DNA from: Salipiger bermudensis
GTDB taxonomy: Bacteria; Pseudomonadota; Alphaproteobacteria; Rhodobacterales; Rhodobacteraceae
DNA length: 64,000 nucleotides
NCBI RefSeq assembly: GCF_020171625.1
Contig: NZ_JAIUZY010000001.1
Span: forward strand, 496,001 to 560,000
Direction of reading: 5' to 3'
Of the stretch, positions 57,089-64,000 are shown piece by piece. A program made the position numbers and the translations under genes. The notes under the pieces were generated by a model. The model was not told the origin of the DNA, made no database searches, and worked only from the letters and a program-made list of their open reading frames with translations. The first letter of the stretch is position 1. Each line of letters begins with the position of its first letter.

Positions 57089-58855
57089 CTACTCGGCGGC
57101 GCGGGTGGTTTCATTCAAGATAGGAAGCTGCATCTCGAAAACAGCCCCACCGTCGACCCCGTTGCGGGCCGTCAGGCGCCCGCCGAGATCGGCCACGATG
57201 CCGGAACTGATGGCAAGGCCGAGCCCGGTGCCGTCGCCGGGCTGCTTGGTGGTGTAGAACGGCTCGAAGAGCGCATCCATGTCCTCGATGCCGTGGCCGT
57301 TGTCGCGCACCGACAGGGTCGCGGTCTCGCCACTCGCCAGGATGATCTCGAGCTCGGGCTGGGCCACGGATTTGGTCGCGTCGATGGCGTTGCGCAGCAG
57401 GTTCACCAGAACCTGCTCGATCCGCATCCGGTCGCCCATCACCCGCACCGGCTCGTCTGGCAGGATCTTGGAGATCCGCACCCGACGCGCCTTGAGCTGC
57501 GGCTCCATCATCGACAGCGACGACGCCAGCGCCTCGGCCATGTCGACCGGAGAGAGCTGCTCCTGCCCCTTGCGGGCATAGGATTTGAGCTGCCGGGTGA
57601 TGGCGCCCATGCGCTCGATCAAATCGTCGATGCGGTGAAACGCGGTCATCGCCTCGTCGGGGCGGTTGCGCCGCAGCAGCAGCCGCGCCCCAGCAAGGTA
57701 GGTCTTCATCGCCGCCAGCGGCTGATTGAGCTCGTGGCTCACGGCGGCCGACATCTCGCCAAGCGCGGCGAGCTTCGAGCTCTGCTCGAGGGTCTGCTCG
57801 GCCGAGGCGAGATCCTTCTGCACCTTCTCGCGCTCGGAAATCTCGCGCTGGAGCCGCGCATTCAGGCGGCGCAGCTCGGCGGATTCGCGTTGGAACAGGG
57901 CCATGCGCAGCGCCGTGCGGCGGCTCAGCGCGTAGAAGGCCAGTGCCGCCAGCAGCGCGAAACCCATGATCTCGAGCGCCAGCACAGCGTTCACCTTCTC
58001 GCGCACCGAGGCGTAGGTGGTGAAGGTGGCCATGGTCCAGCCGCGGAACGGGATGCGCCCATCGACCCGCATCACCGCCTCGCCCTGCAGGTAGGCGTCG
58101 GGCGGCAGCGCGGTCCAGTCGGCGGTGGCCTTGATGGCGCGCTCGATCGCGCTCTCGGGAGACTGGCGCACCAGCGCCTCGTCCATGGTGCGGCCCCGCC
58201 AGCGCGGCTCGGTGGCGAGGATGATGGTGCCTTCGGAGTTCAGCACCGCCACCGCGTCGGTGATCCCGGCCCAAGCGCGCTCGAACTTCGCCAGATCGAC
58301 CTCGACGATGATCACGCCGACCACGCTGTTCTGGCTCTCGACACGGCGCGAGTAGGTGAAGGTGTACCCCCCCGCCTCGCGCTCCTGCGAGGTGAAGACG
58401 GTGGTGTTGGAGCGCAGCGCCTCGACGAAATGCGGCGCGTTGCGGTGCTGCTCGCCCAGACGGTTGCGGTCGGTCGCCGCCACGGTGCGGCCATCGCGGT
58501 CGAGCAGCATCAGCGAGGCGGCGCCGATCTCGTCGACATAGGAGATCAGGCGTTGCGAGGACTGGCTGAAATCGCCGGAGTTGAGCGCGCCGATCAGCGC
58601 CGGGTCACGCGCAAGGAGCTGCGGCACGATGGCATTGCTGCGCAGCTCCGAGAGAATGTTGCCGGAATAAAGCGCCACACGAAGCTCGGCCCGGTTGCGG
58701 GTCGATTCCGTGAACCGGTCGGTGAGCATCATGTTGGTGACCCACACGGTCACCACGGCCAGCACGACGAGAAGGACGAGCGCGACCCGCACCCGCCATC
58801 CCAGTGGCCCCGAGCGCCTTGCGCGCCGGGTCTTTTCCTTGGCCGTCCCTGACAT
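57089..58855 (-). CDS. dctB: DctB-like sensor histidine kinase
   Basis: 588 residues. A basic cytoplasmic tail, TM1 (~20–42), a ~250-residue periplasmic sensor of double-PAS/Cache type (LMLLDRDGRTVAATDRNRLGEQH), TM2 (~288–308), a coiled coil (SAELRRLNARLQREISEREK), then HisKA with AAVSHELNQPLAAMKTYL and HATPase_c (NLLRNAIDATKS, VRDNGHGI, GTGLGLAIS). The layout is that of C4-dicarboxylate sensors DctB. The start is ATG 58855; a TTG three codons earlier is also possible. Confidence 0.88.
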   Translation of the reverse strand: MSGTAKEKTRRARRSGPLGWRVRVALVLLVVLAVVTVWVTNMMLTDRFTESTRNRAELRVALYSGNILSELRSNAIVPQLLARDPALIGALNSGDFSQSSQRLISYVDEIGAASLMLLDRDGRTVAATDRNRLGEQHRNAPHFVEALRSNTTVFTSQEREAGGYTFTYSRRVESQNSVVGVIIVEVDLAKFERAWAGITDAVAVLNSEGTIILATEPRWRGRTMDEALVRQSPESAIERAIKATADWTALPPDAYLQGEAVMRVDGRIPFRGWTMATFTTYASVREKVNAVLALEIMGFALLAALAFYALSRRTALRMALFQRESAELRRLNARLQREISEREKVQKDLASAEQTLEQSSKLAALGEMSAAVSHELNQPLAAMKTYLAGARLLLRRNRPDEAMTAFHRIDDLIERMGAITRQLKSYARKGQEQLSPVDMAEALASSLSMMEPQLKARRVRISKILPDEPVRVMGDRMRIEQVLVNLLRNAIDATKSVAQPELEIILASGETATLSVRDNGHGIEDMDALFEPFYTTKQPGDGTGLGLAISSGIVADLGGRLTARNGVDGGAVFEMQLPILNETTRAAE

Positions 58856-58892
58856 GGGCAGCAAGTTACGCGCCCACGCTCAGGCTCTCAAG

Positions 58893-59561
58893 TCAGGCTT
58901 CCGCCAGGGCGGCGGTCAGATGGGCGAAAAGACGCGCACCGTCCTCGTTGCCCTGCGCCGGATCGCAGGCCCGCTCGGGGTGCGGCATCATGCCGAGCAC
59001 CCGGCGGTTCGACGACAGGATGCCGGCAATGTCCCGGTCCGAGCCGTTGGGGTTGTCGGTGTAGCGGAACGCCACCCGGTCCTCGGCCTCGAGCTGATCC
59101 AGCGTCGCGGCATCGGCGGTGTAGTTGCCGTCATGGTGCGCGATCGGGATGCGGATGGTCTCGCCGGCCTCGTAGCCGCGCGTGAAGACCGACTGGCTCT
59201 CGGCCACGTTCAGGCCTACGGTGCGGCAGATGTACTTAAGACCCGCGTTGCGCAGCAGCGCGCCGGGAAGGATCTTGGTCTCGGTCAGCACCTGAAAGCC
59301 GTTGCAGACGCCAAAGGCATAACCGCCGCGCTCGGCATGGGTCTTGACCTCGTTGCAGATCGGCGAGTTCGCGGCGATGGCGCCGCAGCGCAGGTAATCG
59401 CCGAACGAGAAGCCGCCCGGGATGCCGACGATGTCGATGCCCGAGGGCAGCGCCGTGTCCTTGTGCCAGACCATCTGAACATCGAGCCCCGCCTTGCGGA
59501 AGCCCTCGGCAAGATCACGATCGCAGTTCGATCCGGGAAAGACGATGACGGCAGCTTTCAT
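58893..59561 (-). CDS. purQ: Phosphoribosylformylglycinamidine synthase subunit PurQ
   Basis: 222 residues, class I glutamine amidotransferase that supplies ammonia to PurL. Seen: [17 protein letters not shown] at the start, [15 protein letters not shown], nucleophile Cys86 in FGVCNGFQ, and MPHPERACD with the catalytic His/Glu near the end. A long in-frame extension upstream is a shadow of the dehydrogenase gene. The gene is separated from purS by an alcohol dehydrogenase and a terminator, so it needs its own promoter or read-through. Confidence 0.95.
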   Translation of the reverse strand: MKAAVIVFPGSNCDRDLAEGFRKAGLDVQMVWHKDTALPSGIDIVGIPGGFSFGDYLRCGAIAANSPICNEVKTHAERGGYAFGVCNGFQVLTETKILPGALLRNAGLKYICRTVGLNVAESQSVFTRGYEAGETIRIPIAHHDGNYTADAATLDQLEAEDRVAFRYTDNPNGSDRDIAGILSSNRRVLGMMPHPERACDPAQGNEDGARLFAHLTAALAEA

Positions 59562-59704
59562 GGCGGGCTCGCTTGACGTTGGTAAGGTCAGGTTGGGTGA
59601 GGTCGGATTGGCCTCCGCATAGCGGCTTTTCCCGCCCGGCGCAATCGCGGGCGGGCGCCCTCCGGCGCGAGGCCGGGGCGCCCTGCCCTTCGCACTGATC
59701 CAGT

Positions 59705-60742
59705 TCAGCTCTGGAAGTCGGTGATCACCGCAACGCCCGGCGGCGTCGGCCCGTTGAAGGCGGCGAGTTCGGCGCCGGCGGCGCTGAGCGGCACCTCGCG
59801 CGCGATGAGCGGCGAGAGGTCGACCTTGTCGCGGGTGATGAGCCCCAGCAGCGACGGGTAGCGGTGCGCCGGCATCCCGCGCGTGCCATAGAGCGCGAGG
59901 TTGCCGTGGTAGACCGCCGCCATGTCGACATCCATATGCGAGGTATGGCCCACGGGCATCCCGACTTGCACGTGCCGCCCAAGGGGGCGCAGGCAGCGGA
60001 TCGAGGCGTTGACGGTCTGCGGGATCCCCAGCGCCTCGATGCTCACGTGAACGCCGCCGCCGGTGATCTCGCGGATCTGCTCGGCGGCATCGCCCTCCGC
60101 GGCGTTGACGGCCGCATCCATGCCCAGAGACATCGCGTGATCGAGCTTGTCCTGCACCACGTCCACCACGACCACATGCGCGCCAAGCGCCCGGCCCAGC
60201 AGCGCCGCCGACAGACCGACGCCCCCGGTGCCATGCACCGCCAGCCACTCGCCGCCCTGCAGCGCGGCGCGCCCGGTCAGCGCGTGCCACGCGGTGGTGA
60301 CCCGGCATCCGAGCCCCGCGGCCAGCGTCGGGGAGATTTCCTCAGGCAGGCGCGCAAGGTTGAAGTCGCGCGGCACCGCCACGTATTCGGCAAAGGCGCC
60401 CGGCTCGATGAAGCCCGGCAGGCGCTGGTCGGCGCAGACGGTCTGCTGCCCCGCACGGCAGCTCGGGCAGGTGCCGCAGGAGAGGATGAACGGCGCCACC
60501 AGCACGTCGCCCAGCTTCCATTGCGAGTTCGGCCCGGCGGCGACCACGCGGCCGCAATACTCGTGCCCCGGGATCTGGCCGGGCTTGACGCGGGGATGTT
60601 CACCCACCCAACCGTGCCAGTCCGAGCGGCAGACGCCGCAGGCCAGGACCTCGAGCACGACGCCGTCTTCCGGGCAATCCGGCTCGGGCACCGTCTCGAG
60701 CGACAGATCCTTGTTATACTCCCGCAACACCGCTGCGCGCAT
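59705..60742 (-). CDS. Zinc-dependent alcohol dehydrogenase family protein
   Basis: 345 residues, medium-chain dehydrogenase. Catalytic zinc ligands in [10 protein letters not shown] and PGHEYCGRV; the structural zinc lobe has four Cys in [16 protein letters not shown]. The Rossmann motif is [19 protein letters not shown] and the NAD-binding Asp follows at VVVVD, suggesting NAD use. Substrate unknown. It sits between purS and purQ on the same strand but has no metabolic link to purine synthesis, and is probably an insertion relative to the usual purSQ order. Confidence 0.9.
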   Translation of the reverse strand: MRAAVLREYNKDLSLETVPEPDCPEDGVVLEVLACGVCRSDWHGWVGEHPRVKPGQIPGHEYCGRVVAAGPNSQWKLGDVLVAPFILSCGTCPSCRAGQQTVCADQRLPGFIEPGAFAEYVAVPRDFNLARLPEEISPTLAAGLGCRVTTAWHALTGRAALQGGEWLAVHGTGGVGLSAALLGRALGAHVVVVDVVQDKLDHAMSLGMDAAVNAAEGDAAEQIREITGGGVHVSIEALGIPQTVNASIRCLRPLGRHVQVGMPVGHTSHMDVDMAAVYHGNLALYGTRGMPAHRYPSLLGLITRDKVDLSPLIAREVPLSAAGAELAAFNGPTPPGVAVITDFQS

Positions 60743-60825
60743 GGCTTTCTCCTCTTACATTTCCCGCAGAGGTGACGCGAATTGACACCGGAACGCAAGC
60801 CGATCCCGCAGGCGGGCGGAAACGA

Positions 60826-60852
60826 AAGCGGGGCGCCGAAGCGCCCCGTCCC
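60826..60852 (-). terminator. Terminator after purS
   Basis: On the minus strand GGGGCGC-TTCG-GCGCCCC followed by GCTTTCG, between purS and the dehydrogenase gene. Confidence 0.65.
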
Positions 60853-60912
60853 GGCAGGCCAAAGCCCGCCTTGATCCTCAAGCCTTGATCGGCGCGTTGC
60901 GCCGGACCGGGC

Positions 60913-61143
60913 TCAGGCCATCTCGATCGAGTAGCTCTCGATCACGGTGTTGGCGAGCAGCTTCTCGCACATCTCGCGCACCGCGTCCTCGCCGGTGCCG
61001 TCCTCGAGATCAAGCTCGATCACCTTGCCCTGACGCACGCCATCGACGCCATCAAAGCCCATCCCGTGCAGCGCGTGCTTCACCGCTTCGCCCTGCGGGT
61101 CGAGCACGCCGTCCTTGAGCATCACATGCACCCGTGCCTTCAT
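60913..61143 (-). CDS. purS: Phosphoribosylformylglycinamidine synthase subunit PurS
   Basis: 76 residues. KARVHVMLKDGVLDPQGEAVKHALHGMGFDGVDGVRQGKVIEL is the PurS signature, and a C-terminal CEKLLANTVIESYSIE completes the fold. A small structural subunit that bridges PurL and PurQ. 88 bases behind purC. Confidence 0.95.
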   Translation of the reverse strand: MKARVHVMLKDGVLDPQGEAVKHALHGMGFDGVDGVRQGKVIELDLEDGTGEDAVREMCEKLLANTVIESYSIEMA

Positions 61144-61231
61144 GGCGTCTTCTCCGTCTGTTGCGGGAGGCGCGGCCTCCCGTTCCTGAAATCACCGCGC
61201 CGGAAGCGCGCGCCCAAGCTTAGTTGATAAG

Positions 61232-61993
61232 TCAGTTGATGAGCTTGGGCTTGGAAATATGCGTGGACTTCTTGGGCATCACGCCCAGGCGCTCGGCCAC
61301 TTCGGTATAGGCATCGGTCAGCGAGCCGAGGTCGCGGCGGAACACGTCCTTGTCGAGCTTCTGCCCGGTCTGCAGATCCCACAGGCGGCAGCTGTCCGGC
61401 GAGATCTCGTCAGCGACGACAAGGCGCTGGAAATCGCCGTCATAGACGCGGCCGATCTCGATCTTGAAGTCGACAAGGCGAATGCCGACGCCGTACATCA
61501 GGCCCGACAGGTAGTCGTTCACCCGCAGCGCGAGGCTGAGGATGTCGTCCATGTCCTGCTGGCTGGCCCAGCCGAAGGCCGCGATGTGCTCTTCGGTGAC
61601 CAGCGGATCGCCCAGCTTGTCGTCCTTGTAGCAGTACTCGACGATCGGGCGCGGCAGCGGCGTGCCTTCCTCGATCCCCAGTCGCTTTGCCAGCGATCCG
61701 GCGGCGAAGTTGCGCACGATGATCTCGAGCGGAATGATCTCGCAGGAGCGCACGAGCTGCTCGCGCATGTTCAGGCGCTTCAGGAAGTGGGTCGGAACAC
61801 CGATGTTGTTCAGACCGGTCATGAAGAACTCGGACAGGCGGTTGTTGAGCACGCCCTTGCCGTCGATCACGTCCTTCTTCTGGGCGTTGAAGGCGGTCGC
61901 GTCGTCCTTGAAGTACTGCACGATGGTCCCGGGCTCGGGGCCTTCGTAGAGAATCTTTGCCTTGCCTTCGTAGATCTTTTTGCGGCGTGCCAT
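61232..61993 (-). CDS. purC: Phosphoribosylaminoimidazole-succinocarboxamide synthase
   Basis: 253 residues, SAICAR synthetase. [35 protein letters not shown] at the N-terminus, [19 protein letters not shown], a [15 protein letters not shown] block, and DFKIEIGR...[19 protein letters not shown] precedes the ATG at 61993; a longer upstream frame overlaps the divergent ATPase zeta gene region and is rejected. Heads purC-purS. Confidence 0.96.
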   Translation of the reverse strand: MARRKKIYEGKAKILYEGPEPGTIVQYFKDDATAFNAQKKDVIDGKGVLNNRLSEFFMTGLNNIGVPTHFLKRLNMREQLVRSCEIIPLEIIVRNFAAGSLAKRLGIEEGTPLPRPIVEYCYKDDKLGDPLVTEEHIAAFGWASQQDMDDILSLALRVNDYLSGLMYGVGIRLVDFKIEIGRVYDGDFQRLVVADEISPDSCRLWDLQTGQKLDKDVFRRDLGSLTDAYTEVAERLGVMPKKSTHISKPKLIN

Positions 61994-62152
61994 GGGATTC
62001 CTTTCCAAGCGGGACACAGAGGGCGCTTCTGCGTCCTGCGAGGCCCTATAAATCATGCCTTCTCGCCTCGCAAGCGGGCGGTTGGGCTTGCGTGGTTCTG
62101 CAGCTGTGAAATACTCGCTCTTGCGGAGGAGACCCTCCGGGGAGCGAGAGAA

Positions 62153-62467
62153 ATGACAACGTTCGACGACCGCGAGACTGCATTCGAGAACAAGTTCGCC
62201 CACGACCAGGAGATGGCCTTTCGCGCCGAGGCCCGGTGCAACAAGCTGCTCGGGCTCTGGGCGGCCGACCTGCTGGGCAAGACCGGCGACGAAGCCGAGG
62301 CCTACGCGCGCGAGGTGATCAAGGCCGATTTCGAAGAAGCCGGCCACGAGGACGTGGTGCGCAAGGTTGCCGCCGACCTCGGCGACAAGTCCGATGCCGA
62401 TGCGATCCGGCAGAAGCGCGCCGCGCTGCTGATTGAAGCCAAGGGCCAGATCCTGCTCGAGGGTTGA
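62153..62467 (+). CDS. F1-ATPase inhibitor zeta subunit (DUF1476)
   Basis: 104 residues, all-helical. [42 protein letters not shown] is the DUF1476 signature; in Paracoccus denitrificans this family is the zeta subunit, whose N-terminal helix blocks ATP hydrolysis by F1. [24 protein letters not shown] follows. The ATG at 62153 is chosen by family start, with GGGGAGCGAGAG upstream. Divergent from purC, a common arrangement in the group. Confidence 0.9.
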   Translation: MTTFDDRETAFENKFAHDQEMAFRAEARCNKLLGLWAADLLGKTGDEAEAYAREVIKADFEEAGHEDVVRKVAADLGDKSDADAIRQKRAALLIEAKGQILLEG

Positions 62468-62736
62468 GGCCGCCGGTAGCGGGCAAGCGACGCGGAGGCG
62501 CAGGTGACGCGCCGGACTTGTGGCGCGCCTTCGAGGCGCGCCGAATGGGCCTTTGCCTGCTCTCGGAGGGTTTGCAGGACTTCACTCCGGCACATTCTGG
62601 AAGCGCGTCTTGGAAAGACCGTGACCGCGTCGGCTTGGTGCGCAGCATCGGGGCCACGTGACGAAGGCACACAATCCCCCGCTGCCAGCCACATGCCAAG
62701 ACCAACCTGACGGCGCAGACGCACAGCGCCCCCTGC

Positions 62737-64000
62737 TCAGCGCGCGATGACGATATCCGCCCGCAACCCGCCCAGCGTCTCGCTTTCGCTAAGCCGCAAC
62801 ACCCCGCCATGCGCCCGCGCGATGTCGGCCGCGATCGCGAGCCCCAGCCCCACGCCCGGCCCCTTGTCCTGATTGCGCGCCGGGTCGAGCCGGACGAAGG
62901 GCCGCTGCGCATCCTCGCGCTGACCGGGCGGGATCCCCGGCCCGTCATCCTCGACCCGGAGCCGCAGGCTTTTGTCGCTGAGCGTGACCGACACCTCGCA
63001 GCAGCTGCCATAGCGCACGGCATTGCTGACAAGGTTCTCGAGCGCCCGCCGCATGGCAAGCGGGCGCAGCGACACCATCCCCTCGCCCTCGACCGACACC
63101 AGCGCCACGTTGCGCCCGCCACGCTGCGCATCCTCGACCACGCTCTCGGCGATATCCACCGGGTCGATCGGCTCCGCCGCCGCCGCCAGCGCGTCACCCC
63201 GCGCGAAATCGAGGAAGGCGTCGATCAGCCGCTGCATGTCCTCGACATCGCGCTCCAGCGGCTCGCGATCGGCATCGTCCAGCATCGACAGGCCAAGGCG
63301 CAGGCGGGTCAGCGGGGTCCGCAGATCGTGGCTCACGCCCGACAGCATCATGGTGCGCTGTTCGATCTGGCGCTCGATGCGGTTGCGCATGTCGAGAAAC
63401 GCGTGCCCGGCGGCCCTGACCTCGACGGCGCCCGCCGGAGAATACGGCACGTGCCGGCCCCGCCCGAAGGCCTCTGCCGCCTGCGCCAGCCGGGTGATCG
63501 GGCGCAGCTGGTTGCGCAGGTAGAGAAACGCGATCAGCGTCATCAGCACGCCGAACACCATCATGTTGACGAACAGCTGGTGCGCGTTCGTCGGCGAGGC
63601 CCGCCGGCGCGGCACCTGTACCCGCATCAGCTCGTCCTCGTGGCGAACGAAGAGCACGACCTCAGCGTCATCGGGCAGCAGGATCCGCTCGAGACCGGAC
63701 ACGTTGCGCTCCAGCGTCTGGGTCACCACCAGCCCCGAGAAATCGAACCAACGCCGCTGGCTCTGCTGCGGCAAGTCGCTCTCGTCCACCTCGCTCAGCG
63801 TCAGATCCAGCGCCGGCGCAAGCTCCGGCTGCTCGAGCACCAGATTGATCTCGCGTGCGAGGTCGCGGCTCATCTGGCTCGACACGCCCTCGAAATGGCG
63901 CTGCACGAAGACCACCGAGACCACCAGCTGCAGCGTCACCACCGGCAGGATCAGGATCAGCGCCGCCCTCCCGTAGAGACCGCGGGGCACATAGCGTTTG
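62737..64000 (-). CDS. EnvZ-like sensor histidine kinase (5' end beyond window)
   Basis: About 421 residues are present. The frame stays open to the window edge with K-R-Y-V-P-R-G-L-Y-G-R, matching the usual cytoplasmic start of EnvZ-type kinases, so the true start is outside. Seen: TM1 (AALILILPVVTLQLVVSVVF), a periplasmic loop of ~115 residues, TM2 (LFVNMMVFGVLMTLIAFLYL), HAMP (RNQLRPITRLAQAAEAFGRG), HisKA with SGVSHDLRTPLTRLR, and HATPase_c (NLVSNAVRYG, VEDDGPGIP, GVGLGLAIAADIARAHGG). Its response regulator should lie upstream, outside the window. The ~270 bases between this gene and the zeta-subunit gene hold nothing I recognise. Confidence 0.88.
   Translation of the reverse strand, partial: KRYVPRGLYGRAALILILPVVTLQLVVSVVFVQRHFEGVSSQMSRDLAREINLVLEQPELAPALDLTLSEVDESDLPQQSQRRWFDFSGLVVTQTLERNVSGLERILLPDDAEVVLFVRHEDELMRVQVPRRRASPTNAHQLFVNMMVFGVLMTLIAFLYLRNQLRPITRLAQAAEAFGRGRHVPYSPAGAVEVRAAGHAFLDMRNRIERQIEQRTMMLSGVSHDLRTPLTRLRLGLSMLDDADREPLERDVEDMQRLIDAFLDFARGDALAAAAEPIDPVDIAESVVEDAQRGGRNVALVSVEGEGMVSLRPLAMRRALENLVSNAVRYGSCCEVSVTLSDKSLRLRVEDDGPGIPPGQREDAQRPFVRLDPARNQDKGPGVGLGLAIAADIARAHGGVLRLSESETLGGLRADIVIAR

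Overview
The window is GC-rich, gene-dense chromosomal DNA that reads as a member of the Rhodobacteraceae (Alphaproteobacteria, roseobacter-type). Pointers are an AglEFGAK-type alpha-glucoside operon with its own LacI regulator, the nnrDE–glnB–glnA neighbourhood, ribosomal protein L21 with a long helix-hairpin-helix extension, the alphaproteobacterial F1-ATPase zeta subunit next to purC, a ZapA/coiled-coil pair beside transketolase, a CtrA-like TTAA-N7-TTAA box, and short intergenic repeats built around a GTATTTTTGA core that I associate with this family. Assignment is by protein-family recognition only; no search was run. Most of the window is core chromosome. The only stretch that looks acquired is about 1.6 kb at 38.8–40.4 kb.

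Layout. 0–5 kb: end of trpE, NAD(P)HX repair enzyme, PII protein and glutamine synthetase, lytic transglycosylase. 5–10 kb: a membrane-anchored unknown with a CtrA-like box upstream, a heme-dependent N-demethylase family protein, BioY, small membrane/TfoX-like proteins, ndk. 9.8–11.7 kb: ABC-F protein. 11.9–22 kb: agl operon (binding protein, two permeases, alpha-glucosidase, ATPase) on the minus strand, divergent from aglR, a GH1 glucosidase and glucokinase. 22–35 kb: glgP-glgB-glgC-glgA-glgX-malQ-pgm, many joined by ATGA overlaps. 35–46 kb: EamA transporter, MscS channel, enolase, a low-GC island with a Panacea antitoxin and a probable toxin, zapA, transketolase, DUF808, GAPDH. 46–53 kb: flavin reductase, a ketosynthase–ACP–lpxD trio, and a divergent L,D-transpeptidase / MepK-like endopeptidase pair. 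53–64 kb: rpmA/rplU, DUF2059 protein, tRNA-Ser(CGA), dctBD-like two-component system, purQ, an alcohol dehydrogenase, purS, purC, ATPase zeta subunit, and the greater part of an EnvZ-like kinase.

How it fits together. The 12–35 kb block is a complete carbohydrate route. Alpha-glucosides enter through AglEFGK, AglA or the GH1 enzyme cleaves them, and glucokinase phosphorylates the glucose. Pgm interconverts Glc-6-P and Glc-1-P, GlgC/A/B build glycogen, and GlgP/GlgX/MalQ take it apart. Enolase, GAPDH and perhaps transketolase share a TGTTAGCGC-type upstream motif, suggesting common control by a LacI-family central-carbon regulator encoded elsewhere.

Items most worth a second look: the Panacea antitoxin with an overlapping SH3-like partner; an NtrC-family regulator (DctD-like) that lacks the GAFTGA loop; a seven-codon leader ORF carrying the only good ribosome site before glgP; the shared TGTTAGCGC motif; and two families of structured intergenic repeats.
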